From Kitasatospora sp. NA04385 (GTDB lineage: Bacteria; Actinomycetota; Actinomycetes; Streptomycetales; Streptomycetaceae): a DNA stretch of 64,000 nt. Below the pieces are notes generated by a model that saw nothing but the letters and a program-made list of their open reading frames with translations, was not told where the DNA came from and made no database searches. Below are positions 10,542 through 17,464 of this stretch, piece by piece. The DNA lies in contig NZ_CP054919.1 in NCBI RefSeq assembly GCF_013364235.1, positions 5,839,156 to 5,903,155 on the forward strand, read 5' to 3'. The position numbers and the translations under genes were made by a program. Positions within the stretch are counted from its first letter, which is position 1. Every line of letters begins with the position of its first letter.

Positions 10542-11471
10542 ATGCTCCGTTCCGTCCTCCTCGCCGCCTCGCGCTCCCCGCAGGTGCGCACCATGGTCGA
10601 GAAGTTCCCGCCCACCCACGCGATCGTCGAGCGCTTCGTCGCCGGTGACCTGCTCGACCAGGGCGTGGCCGCCACCGAGAAGCTGGTGGCCGACGGCCGC
10701 AAGGTCACCCTCGACCACCTCGGCGAGGACACCAAGGACGCCGACCAGGCCGCCGGTACCGCCCTCGCCTACGAGCACCTGCTGACCGCGCTCAAGGAGA
10801 CCGGCCTCGCCGCGGACGCCGAGGTCTCGGTCAAGCTCTCCGCCGTCGGCCAGTTCCTCCCCGTGGACGGCGAGAAGATCGCCCTGGAGAACGCCCGCCG
10901 GATCTGCGAGGCCGCCGCCGACGCGGGCACCACCGTGACCCTCGACATGGAGGACCACACCACCACCGACTCCACCCTGGCCATCGCCCGCGAGCTGCGC
11001 GCCGACTTCCCGTGGCTGGGCGTCGTCCTCCAGGCCTACCTGCGCCGCACCGAGGCCGACTGCCGCGACCTCGCCCACGAGGGCTCCCGGGTGCGCCTGT
11101 GCAAGGGCGCCTACAAGGAGCCCGAGTCGGTCGCCTTCCAGGGCAAGCGGGACGTCGACCTCGCCTACGTCCGCGCGCTCAAGGTCCTGATGGCCGGCGA
11201 GGGCTACCCGATGGTGGCCTCGCACGACCCCAACATGATCAAGATCGCCGGGCAGCTCGCCGAGTGGAACAAGCGCGACGCCACCTCCTTCGAGTACCAG
11301 ATGCTCTACGGCATCCGCCCCGAGGAGCAGCTCCGCCTCGCCGAGGCCGGCAACACCATGCGCGTCTACCTCCCCTACGGCCAGGAGTGGTACGGCTACT
11401 TCATGCGCCGCCTCGCGGAGCGGCCCGCGAACCTGACCTTCTTCCTGCGCGCGATGGCCACCCGCGGCTGA
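10542..11471 (+). CDS. Proline dehydrogenase, monofunctional
   Basis: A 309-aa FAD-dependent enzyme that oxidises proline to pyrroline-5-carboxylate and passes electrons to the membrane. The TIM-barrel motifs of the family are present: DMEDHTTTDSTL, VRLCKGAYKEP, ASHDPNMI and FEYQMLYGIR. Length is normal for the monofunctional type (PutB/PRODH), unlike the large bifunctional PutA. ATG 10542 follows CGGGAG. It forms an operon with pruA and ends at a strong hairpin. Confidence 0.95.
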   Translation: MLRSVLLAASRSPQVRTMVEKFPPTHAIVERFVAGDLLDQGVAATEKLVADGRKVTLDHLGEDTKDADQAAGTALAYEHLLTALKETGLAADAEVSVKLSAVGQFLPVDGEKIALENARRICEAAADAGTTVTLDMEDHTTTDSTLAIARELRADFPWLGVVLQAYLRRTEADCRDLAHEGSRVRLCKGAYKEPESVAFQGKRDVDLAYVRALKVLMAGEGYPMVASHDPNMIKIAGQLAEWNKRDATSFEYQMLYGIRPEEQLRLAEAGNTMRVYLPYGQEWYGYFMRRLAERPANLTFFLRAMATRG

Positions 11472-11486
11472 CGATGAGCCACATGA

Positions 11487-11520
11487 CCGGCGGCGGAGCC
11501 GGATCAGGCTCCGCCGCCGG
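11487..11520. terminator. Perfect 14-bp hairpin terminator
   Basis: CCGGCGGCGGAGCC (11487-11500) pairs without mismatch with GGCTCCGCCGCCGG (11507-11520) around a 6-base loop. It sits 15 bases after the proline dehydrogenase stop and just before the convergent Nudix stop, so it may serve both. No T run. Confidence 0.75.
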
Positions 11521-11540
11521 TGGTGCAGGAGGTCGTCGGC

Positions 11541-11927
11541 TCAGCGCACGACCGGGATGCGGCCGGAGCGCCAGTCGGTGATCCGCTTGCGGATGCTCGG
11601 CACCATCGGCAGGTCGTCGGTCTGCTGCGGGGTGAACCAGGCCACCTCGAACGACTCGTCGGAGACCCGGAGTTCACCGCCCAGCGGCCGCCCCAGCAGG
11701 CAGATGCTGAACTCCTGGCGGACCTCGCCGTCGTCGTACGCGAAGACGTGCCCGGGGTTGGTGTACGTGCCGACGATCCCGGTGATCTCGACGTCGAGCC
11801 CGGTCTCCTCCCGGGTCTCCCGGACGCCGCACCCCGCGAGCGATTCGCCCAACTCCATCGCGCCGCCGGGCAGCGCCCACATGCCGTTGTCGGTGCGGCG
11901 TTGCAGCAGGACGCGGCCGGCGTGGAC
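11541..11927 (-). pseudogene. Nudix hydrolase truncated at its 5' end
   Basis: The Nudix box is complete (GGAMELGESLAGCGVRETREETGL, about residues 7-29 when numbered from ATG 11882), followed by a normal end (FEVAWFTPQQTDDLP). Upstream in frame the sequence reads GRVLLQRRTDNG, the expected lead-in, but stops at TGA 11928-11930 after only about 15 more residues. The roughly 25 N-terminal residues that make the first beta strands are missing. The break coincides with the edge of a transposase remnant at 11922, so disruption by an insertion is likely. A short product from ATG 11882 (113 aa) could still be made, but probably not folded normally. Confidence 0.7.
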
Positions 11928-12270
11928 TCAATCACCTGTCGGGCGCATCGGCACGCCGTGGGCGCAAGGAAGGTCGCACCGGCCAGCGGCTCAAAAGGGG
12001 GGGGCGGTCCCGGTCCGTCATCGCGTCGGCGAGGGGCTCGGACGATCCCGCGGCGGCCTGACGAGCAGGATTCACCAGCTGCCGCCGGATGCGGATCTAC
12101 CTGCGCAGACGCCAAATCTCCCACGGCATCCCGGAGAAGAAGGATCAGGTGGGCCACCGGCCGGCCCGGGGTTCAGCGGGTGGCCGGCCACCCTCCTTCC
12201 ATCGCGCCGCGTACAACGCCGCAGCGAGGTCGAGCGCCTGATCAACAGGCTGAAGGGCTTCCGCGCCGTG
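11922..12270 (+). pseudogene. Remnant of an IS5-family transposase
   Basis: Fragments of a DDE transposase occur in order on the plus strand, in shifting frames. VDSITCRAHRHAVGARK (from 11922) resembles the DSTxxRAHQHAAGARK region. GLGRSRGGLTSRIH (about 12030-12075) and RMRIYLRRRQISHGIPEKKDQ (from 12086) follow, then a one-base shift near 12220 leads into RRSEVERLINRLKGFRAV, the usual C-terminal block. The middle is deleted, the end is cut and no terminal inverted repeats were found. The element is dead. It abuts the broken Nudix gene. Confidence 0.75.
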
Positions 12271-12288
12271 ACTGACGCGTCACAGCCG

Positions 12289-12816
12289 TCAGAGCTGCGG
12301 CAGTCGGTCCGCAGCCGTGGGAGAGCGTCGCTCCTCGAGCCAGAAGAGGTAGACGCGGAGGTGCGCAGCCAGGCCGCCGTCGAGGTAGGCGGCGTACTGC
12401 AGGGCAGCGGCGGCCACACCTTGCCCGGCCTTCGCGTCGTCGGCCTCCCAGTCGTCTCGCCGGCCCCTCAGGTACTCCCTGATCTGCCCTCGGTTGCGCC
12501 ACCACTCCCGGACCGCTTCCGGCGTCCAGTGGGTGTCACCATCGCAGCCGTAACCGGAAAACGCCTCGGCTTCTGCGGCGTCGACCAGTTGCTGAAGCTC
12601 CTCCGGCGTCCGGGGCTGTCGGTACACGTATTCGGTGAAGTGGTCGGCCTCGTAGAGCACGAGCCCGGGGGCGTGGATCCGGCCCGTGCCGCAGTTGTCG
12701 GTCTCGGCCCCGTAGAACGGCCCGGGCACGTTGAGCCACTTCCGATCCGGCCACTGCCCCAGGAACGCTCCGCGCGCATCGTCGAGCAGCGGCACGGGGT
12801 CGAAGTAAAGGTCCAC
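12289..12816 (-). CDS. Uncharacterised 175-aa protein
   Basis: A soluble protein starting MDLYFDPVPLLDDARGAFLG at ATG 12816, divergent from the HAD gene at 12874. It is rich in Trp and Tyr and contains NCGTGRIHAPGLVLYEADHF and a C-terminal helical part. It looks like a conserved actinobacterial hypothetical; no catalytic motif was recognised. Third-position GC is lower than in neighbouring genes, as in the whole 11.9-15.3 kb block, which may mark acquired DNA. Confidence 0.65.
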   Translation of the reverse strand: MDLYFDPVPLLDDARGAFLGQWPDRKWLNVPGPFYGAETDNCGTGRIHAPGLVLYEADHFTEYVYRQPRTPEELQQLVDAAEAEAFSGYGCDGDTHWTPEAVREWWRNRGQIREYLRGRRDDWEADDAKAGQGVAAAALQYAAYLDGGLAAHLRVYLFWLEERRSPTAADRLPQL

Positions 12817-12860
12817 GGCAGAAGGTTAGCCATGTTCCGAACGGTTCACCGGACACGGCC

Positions 12861-12866
12861 TAGTCT
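12861..12866 (+). promoter_or_regulatory. -10 box of a probable leaderless promoter
   Basis: TAGTCT lies 7 bases before ATG 12874, which places the transcript start at or beside the start codon. There is no ribosome site in the gap, so the HAD mRNA is probably leaderless. Confidence 0.5.
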
Positions 12867-12873
12867 GGGCCGC

Positions 12874-13509
12874 ATGATCACGGCGGTGGTGTTCGACATC
12901 GGTGAGACGCTGACCAGCGACACCCGTTACTGGGCGGACTGGGCCCGGTGGCTGGGTGTCCCGGCGCACACGATGTCGGCGCTCGTCGGGCACGTTCTCG
13001 CGCAGGGCCTCGACAACGCAGAGGCGCTTCGGCTGATCCGCCCCGGGTGCGACGTCCCGGCGGAGTGGCGCGCCCGCCAGGCCGTCGGCCAGGGCGACCA
13101 CCTGGAGGAGTCCGACCTGTACCCGGACGCCCGGCCCGCGCTGCGACAACTGCGCGCCGCCGGAGTCTGGGTGGGCATCGCGGGCAACCAGAACGCGGTC
13201 GTCGCCGACCTGCTGCGGGGGCTCGATCTGCCCGCCGATGCCATCGCCACCAGCGGAGAGTGGGGCGTCTCCAAGCCGAGCCCGGAGTTCTTCGAGCGGG
13301 TCGCGGAGTGGGCTCCAGGCGATCGGCAGCAGATCGTCTACGTCGGGGACCACCCGGCCAACGATGTCACCCCCGCCCGCGAGGCTGGTCTGCGGGCCGT
13401 GCACCTGCGGCGGGGCCCGATCGGGTTGACCGCCACCGCACCGGATGCCGACTGGACGGTCGATTCGCTGGCCGAGCTCGCCGACCTGATCGACCGTCAA
13501 CTTCGTTGA
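12874..13509 (+). CDS. HAD-superfamily hydrolase
   Basis: A 211-aa HAD protein. Motif I is VFDIGETLTSD, motif II-like IAGNQN, the lysine is in WGVSKPSPEFFERV, and motif IV is YVGDHPANDVTPAREAG. Motif I has Gly where phosphatases have the second Asp (DxGxT), as in many HAD members of unknown substrate, so a classic phosphatase role is uncertain. It starts at ATG 12874, with a -10 box 7 bases upstream and no Shine-Dalgarno. It precedes the XRE regulator by 67 bases but is probably transcribed separately. Confidence 0.8.
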   Translation: MITAVVFDIGETLTSDTRYWADWARWLGVPAHTMSALVGHVLAQGLDNAEALRLIRPGCDVPAEWRARQAVGQGDHLEESDLYPDARPALRQLRAAGVWVGIAGNQNAVVADLLRGLDLPADAIATSGEWGVSKPSPEFFERVAEWAPGDRQQIVYVGDHPANDVTPAREAGLRAVHLRRGPIGLTATAPDADWTVDSLAELADLIDRQLR

Positions 13510-13576
13510 ATCACACCCCAGCTGGACCGGGACGGTTCCGCACCCGAGATCATGGCAGCGGCGGTACTGTGCCAGC

Positions 13577-14764
13577 ATGCCCGCCCCCACCGCCACGCAC
13601 CTCGGGTACCGCGTAGCTGCCGCCCGTGCTGCCGCCGGTCTTACCCGCCGCGAGGTTCACGAGGCTTCCGGTGTCTCCGTCAGCATGATCCGCCAGGTCG
13701 AGGCCGGCACCCGGACGCCGAGCGACGCCGTGCTCGATGTCCTGGCCCGGGCCCTGCGCACCACCCCGGAGCAGTTGGCCGACGGGCCGGGCCGCACCGA
13801 CTCCCGCGTGCACCGGGCGATCCCGGTGTTGCAGGCCGCGATCGCCTCGTACGATCTGCCGGAGGACGGCCCGGTGCGACTGCTGCGCAACCTCGGCGCG
13901 GCAGTGGAGGAGATGACCGTGGCCCGGGTCAACTCCCAGTACGGCCGGCTCGTGGAGCTGATTCCGGCGCTGCTGGAGGAACTCTTCCGTGCCGTCCACC
14001 AGGCTGCAGAAGGTCCTGACCGCCGACAGGCGGGTCGCTTGCTCGCGCTGGCCGTTCGAAGTGCTGACGCCGCGGCCTACAAGTACGGCTACCGCGACCT
14101 GTCGGCCCGTTTGGTCGAGCTGATGCGCTGGGCCGCCGGCATCGCCGAGGACCCGGCACTGGACGCCGCTGCCGCCTACGTCCGCACCGAGGTCCATTTC
14201 GCCACCGGCCAACTCGGCGCGGGCTTGCGCGCACTGCAGCAGGCCGCCGACCGCATGCCGGCGCCCACGACGGTGCCGCTGGCTGCCGCAGCCGTCGCCC
14301 TGCACATGCGGGCCGCCGTCGTGGCCGGCCGGGCGGTCGATGCCGGAAGCGCGCGGCTGCACCTGGCCGAGGCCGAGCGTCTGGTGCGCGGCGTTCCAGA
14401 GCAGCTGTACGACGGGACCGCGGTCGGACCGGCGTCGGTGCGCATCCACCAGCTCGCGGTGGCGGTCGAACTGGGCGACTCGGCCGACCTCGGCCGTGCG
14501 GTGGCGGAGGCCGGCCACTGGGTTCCGCCCCGGGACCTGCCTGCCGAACGCAGGAGCCACTACTACATCGACCTTGGCCGCGCGCAGATAGCGCTGGGCC
14601 GCCCCCGGCACGCCCGGGAGTCCTTGCTCCTCGCTCGTCGCATCGCCCCCCAGCATGTCCGTGAGCACGGGCAGGTCCGGACGGAACTGGCCACCCTGGT
14701 ACGGCTCACCCGTGGCCGCGACGAGGAACTGCTCTCGATGGCCCGCTGGGCGAAGGCGGTCTGA
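13577..14764 (+). CDS. XRE-family regulator with TPR-like C-terminus
   Basis: A 395-aa protein. Residues about 8-65 are an XRE helix-turn-helix (LTRREVHEASGVSVSMIRQV, then a second recognition part). The remainder is a long Ala/Leu helical domain with repeated 35-40-residue units, typical of TPR-type sensing regions. TACTGT at 13565-13570 is 6 bases before the ATG, suggesting a leaderless transcript. A perfect palindrome begins 3 bases after its stop codon, ahead of three tiny genes, so it probably controls them. Ligand unknown. Confidence 0.8.
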   Translation: MPAPTATHLGYRVAAARAAAGLTRREVHEASGVSVSMIRQVEAGTRTPSDAVLDVLARALRTTPEQLADGPGRTDSRVHRAIPVLQAAIASYDLPEDGPVRLLRNLGAAVEEMTVARVNSQYGRLVELIPALLEELFRAVHQAAEGPDRRQAGRLLALAVRSADAAAYKYGYRDLSARLVELMRWAAGIAEDPALDAAAAYVRTEVHFATGQLGAGLRALQQAADRMPAPTTVPLAAAAVALHMRAAVVAGRAVDAGSARLHLAEAERLVRGVPEQLYDGTAVGPASVRIHQLAVAVELGDSADLGRAVAEAGHWVPPRDLPAERRSHYYIDLGRAQIALGRPRHARESLLLARRIAPQHVREHGQVRTELATLVRLTRGRDEELLSMARWAKAV

Positions 14765-14767
14765 CGA

Positions 14768-14786
14768 GTGACACAGGTTGTGTCAC
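14768..14786. promoter_or_regulatory. 19-bp perfect palindrome, candidate XRE operator
   Basis: GTGACACA-GGT-TGTGTCAC is an exact inverted repeat with 8-base arms. It lies between the XRE stop codon (14764) and the small genes that start at 14820. Its length and symmetry suit a dimeric regulator, and the adjacent XRE protein is the natural candidate. No T run follows, and the stem is less GC-rich than local terminators, so an operator is preferred over a terminator. Confidence 0.55.
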
Positions 14787-14819
14787 TTCCCGCCTTCCCG
14801 GACGGGGATCGTAGCGGGT

Positions 14820-15011
14820 GTGACAGCGACATCGCCCGACCAGGGCATGAGCCCTGCGCGCCTCCACGGAGAGGCCTGCATCGTCTGCGGTTCGACCGAG
14901 CCTCCGCTCCGCCCTGACGGAACCATCACTCTGCCCGGCGTCCACGGCGTGGTGCACGACTTCGACACCGTGGTGTGCGCCGCCCACTCGGAGGTCGGCC
15001 GTGACCGGTGA
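14820..15011 (+). CDS. Small Cys-rich protein, possible zinc ribbon
   Basis: A 63-aa frame from GTG 14820 (alternative ATG 14847). It contains CIVCGS and, 30 residues later, VCAAH, giving CxxC and CxxH pairs that could hold one zinc. It overlaps the next gene by 11 bases in another frame. Ribosome sites are weak for both starts. It belongs to the cluster behind the XRE regulator. Function unknown. Confidence 0.5.
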   Translation: MTATSPDQGMSPARLHGEACIVCGSTEPPLRPDGTITLPGVHGVVHDFDTVVCAAHSEVGRDR

Positions 15012-15288
15012 CCTCGACATCGAGCAACCGGTCACAGCGGTGCACCAGTGCATTGCTGCGATCCCGGGCGTCATGGCCGAGCGCACCTACCCCACGGTGG
15101 CTGCCGCCGGACAGGCTCTGTGGGCCGTGCTCCGGACGTTGCCGTTGGGGTGGGACCAGGCCGAGGCGTACCGGGCGTTGCTGCACGACCCCGGGTTGTT
15201 GGCGGGGCACCTTGCGCGGGGGCCGCAGCGGTTGGCGTTCGTGATGGACGGCCGCAGCCGTGAGGTTCGTCTCGCCTATGCCGGATGA
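15001..15288 (+). CDS. Small uncharacterised protein
   Basis: A 95-aa frame from GTG 15001 overlapping the Cys-rich gene upstream, and joined to the next gene by an ATGA overlap (15285-15288). The sequence (HQCIAAIPGVMAERTYPTVAAAGQALWAVLRTLPLGWDQAEAYRALL) is amphipathic and helical, with no signal peptide or catalytic motif. The tight overlaps indicate co-translation with its neighbours. Confidence 0.55.
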   Translation: MTGDLDIEQPVTAVHQCIAAIPGVMAERTYPTVAAAGQALWAVLRTLPLGWDQAEAYRALLHDPGLLAGHLARGPQRLAFVMDGRSREVRLAYAG

Positions 15289-15578
15289 ACGGCGTAGATC
15301 CGGTCGCGCGGGACGTCTTCGAGCAGGCCGCCGCCGTTGCCGCGGTGCTGGACGGGGAGGTTCCGGTGGGGCAGCTCGACTGCGGGTGCTTCCGGATTCG
15401 GATCGAGCTGACGGGGGTGGGCCGGACTGGCGAGGGTGAGGTCGTGCAGCGGCTGTTGCGGGTGGCCGCGCGGTTGGGTGGTCGGAGTTCGTCCACCGGC
15501 CGTGGGGACTTGTGGGCGGAGTTCCATGTCGCCACCTGTAGCGGGCCGGTCAGTGGGGTCCGGGCCAGGGTGGGGTGA
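15285..15578 (+). CDS. Small uncharacterised protein
   Basis: A 97-aa frame from ATG 15285, sharing ATGA with the preceding stop. It has LDCGCFRIRIEL in the middle and no recognised domain. Its 3' end overlaps the convergent gene at 15550 by 29 bases. It is the last gene of the set that follows the XRE regulator. Confidence 0.55.
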   Translation: MNGVDPVARDVFEQAAAVAAVLDGEVPVGQLDCGCFRIRIELTGVGRTGEGEVVQRLLRVAARLGGRSSSTGRGDLWAEFHVATCSGPVSGVRARVG

Positions 15579-16305
15579 GGTGGAGGAGCCAGATGTCGTA
15601 CTCCTCGGTGGTGACGGCGAGGGCGGTGCGGCCGTTCGGGGAGAGGGCGAGGAACTCGGGCTGGTCCGGGTGGTCGCCGAGTAGGGCGGCGAGGCGGGCG
15701 CCGGGGTGGTGACGGACGAGGGTCCAGTCGAGGCGGCCGAGGCCGCGGGCGCCGATGTGCAGGAGGAAGGTACTGTCCGGGGCGAACAGGCCGGTGGAGC
15801 GGGCCAGTTGCAGCCAGGCCCGGTCGGTGCCGGCCGCCGGGTCGGGGGTGTCGAGCGGGACGGTGCGGGTGGGGACGGCCTCGAAGGCGGCGGCGCGCTG
15901 CCAGAGGGCGAGGGGGGGGGGGGGGGCCGCGGGGGGCAGCGGCGGGAGCGGGGTGAGGCCGCAGGCGGCGATCAGGCGGACGCGCGGGTCGCCGGGCGGG
16001 GTGGTGTCGAGGGCGGTGCGGACGGCCGCGCGGAGGTCTTCGTCGGTGGCGCCGACGTCCTCCATGGCGGCGAAGAGGGTGTCCAGCGCGTCGGCGAGCC
16101 GCCCGGTGGGACGCTCGCCGGCGGCCAGTGCGGCCCGCCGGGAGGCGTACCAGGTGCGGGTGAACTCGGCGGCGGAGAGCCGGTGTTCGGCGAACCCGCC
16201 CATCAACGCGTACTGGCGGGCGGTGAAGGTGTCCGGGAAGACGGCGAGGTCGGCGTAGTCGGCCAGGGCCGGTGGGCGGTCGGGGTCGGCGGGTGTGGCG
16301 GGCAC
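15550..16305 (-). CDS. Uncharacterised protein with a poly-Pro run on a C15 tract
   Basis: A 251-aa protein from ATG 16305. Residues 1-110 are helical with many Ala and Arg. After a Pro-rich hinge (about residues 121-135) comes a beta-rich half with ALSPNGRTALAVTTEEYDIWLLHL, a WD/beta-propeller-like phrase. Four prolines of the hinge are coded by an uninterrupted run of 15 C on this strand, a slippage-prone site; one base gained or lost would destroy the C-terminal half. It runs in the same direction as the TerD-domain gene group. Confidence 0.7.
   Translation of the reverse strand: MPATPADPDRPPALADYADLAVFPDTFTARQYALMGGFAEHRLSAAEFTRTWYASRRAALAAGERPTGRLADALDTLFAAMEDVGATDEDLRAAVRTALDTTPPGDPRVRLIAACGLTPLPPLPPAAPPPPLALWQRAAAFEAVPTRTVPLDTPDPAAGTDRAWLQLARSTGLFAPDSTFLLHIGARGLGRLDWTLVRHHPGARLAALLGDHPDQPEFLALSPNGRTALAVTTEEYDIWLLHLTPPWPGPH
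15912..15926. repeat. Homopolymer of 15 G/C inside a gene
   Basis: Fifteen consecutive G on the plus strand (C on the coding strand) lie in the hinge of the gene at 15550-16305. It is the longest homopolymer I found in the window. Confidence 0.95.
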
Positions 16306-16332
16306 GGCGGCTCCAGGGGAGGTCGGGGGCGG

Positions 16333-16791
16333 TCAGGGGTGCCGGGCGCGGAAGGCGGCGAGGGAGAGGGGCAGGTCGTGGCGGGCGGGGTCGTCGGCGG
16401 GCAGGGTGGGGAGGAGGTCGGCGGCGAAGGACTCGGCGGCGGTGAGCAGGGCGTGGGCCAGGACGGCGGTCGTCGTGGTGCCCAGGCGGCGGCGGTCGGG
16501 GGCGGTGGTGGTGACCAGGCCGCGGTGGAGGGTGAAGCAGAGGCGGAAGGGCGAGTCGGCGGGGCGGAAGACGGCGGTGCCGTGGCGGCGGGCGAGCAGG
16601 GCGCGTACTTCGTCGAGCAGGCCGGGGACGGCGAGGACGAGCATCATGCCCTGGTCGGGGGTGTGGCCGACGGAGGTGACGGAGCCCTCGGGGCCGGTGA
16701 ACGCCAGGTCGCAGAGGTCGAAGCCGCTGGGGGCGCCCTGGCCGGGGCGGACCGTGAAGCGGAAGGCGACGGGTGGCGGTGGGGCGGGCAT
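16333..16791 (-). CDS. Uncharacterised protein, likely paralogue of 16906-17463
   Basis: A 152-aa protein starting MPAPPPPVAFRFTVRPG. It shares its layout with the gene at 16906: a short Pro-rich head before an FRFTVR/FHVRLR strand, an acidic loop, a helical LLDEVRALLARR / FLEELDRLLAAF segment, LCFTLHRGLVTT against LAFTFPAPGLVTV, and a final long helix ending in AESFAADLL / ARTFATALE. Similarity is by eye and low. No known domain. Confidence 0.65.
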   Translation of the reverse strand: MPAPPPPVAFRFTVRPGQGAPSGFDLCDLAFTGPEGSVTSVGHTPDQGMMLVLAVPGLLDEVRALLARRHGTAVFRPADSPFRLCFTLHRGLVTTTAPDRRRLGTTTTAVLAHALLTAAESFAADLLPTLPADDPARHDLPLSLAAFRARHP

Positions 16792-16810
16792 GGGGGAACG
16801 CTAGCGCGAA

Positions 16811-16890
16811 GCGGGGGGTGGGGGACGGGAGTTGGGGGAGGGGAGGGGGGAGAGGGAAGAGGGGCGGGGGAGAGAGCGGGGCTCAGGGGA
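16811..16890. other. Strand-asymmetric G-rich tract
   Basis: About 80 bases upstream of 16906 are almost pure purine, with many runs of 3-6 G on the plus strand (for example GGGGGAGGGGAGGGGGG). Four or more G runs with short loops would allow a quadruplex. It lies between two minus-strand genes, so the transcript there would be C-rich. No gene within it. Confidence 0.7.
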
Positions 16891-16905
16891 TCGGGGGCGC
16901 TGTGG

Positions 16906-17463
16906 TCAGGTGTCGGTGTGGCCGATGAGGGGCTGGGCGGGGGCGAAGCGGTCCGCTCGCCAGGCGGGGAAGGGGGGGTGGGCGGCGGTGCGGGAGTTGG
17001 CGGTTTCCAGGGCGGTGGCGAACGTGCGGGCCAGGGCGCGCAGTTCGGCGTGCAGGCGGTCGTACGGGTGGTGCTCGGTGGCGGGGGAGGGGATCCAGTC
17101 GGTGCGGGAGGTGCAGTGGACGGTGACCAGGCCGGGGGCGGGGAAGGTGAAGGCCAGGGTGCGTTCCAGGCCCTGCGGGTAGAGGTCCAGGGTGTACGGG
17201 GTGCGGTCGTGGAAGGCGGCGAGCAGCCGGTCGAGCTCCTCCAGGAACGCGGAGAGGTCGTAGGGGACGTCGAAGTGCCAGGGCGCGCCGAAGCCGCCCG
17301 CCTCGGCGGCCGCGTCGGTGGCGGCGAGGTCGGCGCAGCCGATCAGGGCGAGCGTGGCGTAGTCGTACGGCGGCTCGTCCAGCGGGTCGAGCGCCTCCGG
17401 CGCCGCCGGTGCGGTGGGCGGCCGGAGGCGGACGTGGAAGCGCGCGGGGTCGTCCGGCGGCAC
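16906..17463 (-). CDS. Uncharacterised protein coupled to the TerD-domain gene
   Basis: A 185-aa protein from GTG 17463, one base after the stop of the TerD-domain gene, so the two are translationally coupled. It contains YDYATLALIGCADLAATDAAAE and a C-terminal helix (HAELRALARTFATALETANS). The neighbouring gene at 16333 looks like a diverged copy. The coupling suggests a role with the TerD-domain protein; the function itself is unknown. Confidence 0.7.
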   Translation of the reverse strand: MPPDDPARFHVRLRPPTAPAAPEALDPLDEPPYDYATLALIGCADLAATDAAAEAGGFGAPWHFDVPYDLSAFLEELDRLLAAFHDRTPYTLDLYPQGLERTLAFTFPAPGLVTVHCTSRTDWIPSPATEHHPYDRLHAELRALARTFATALETANSRTAAHPPFPAWRADRFAPAQPLIGHTDT

Positions 17464-17464
17464 G

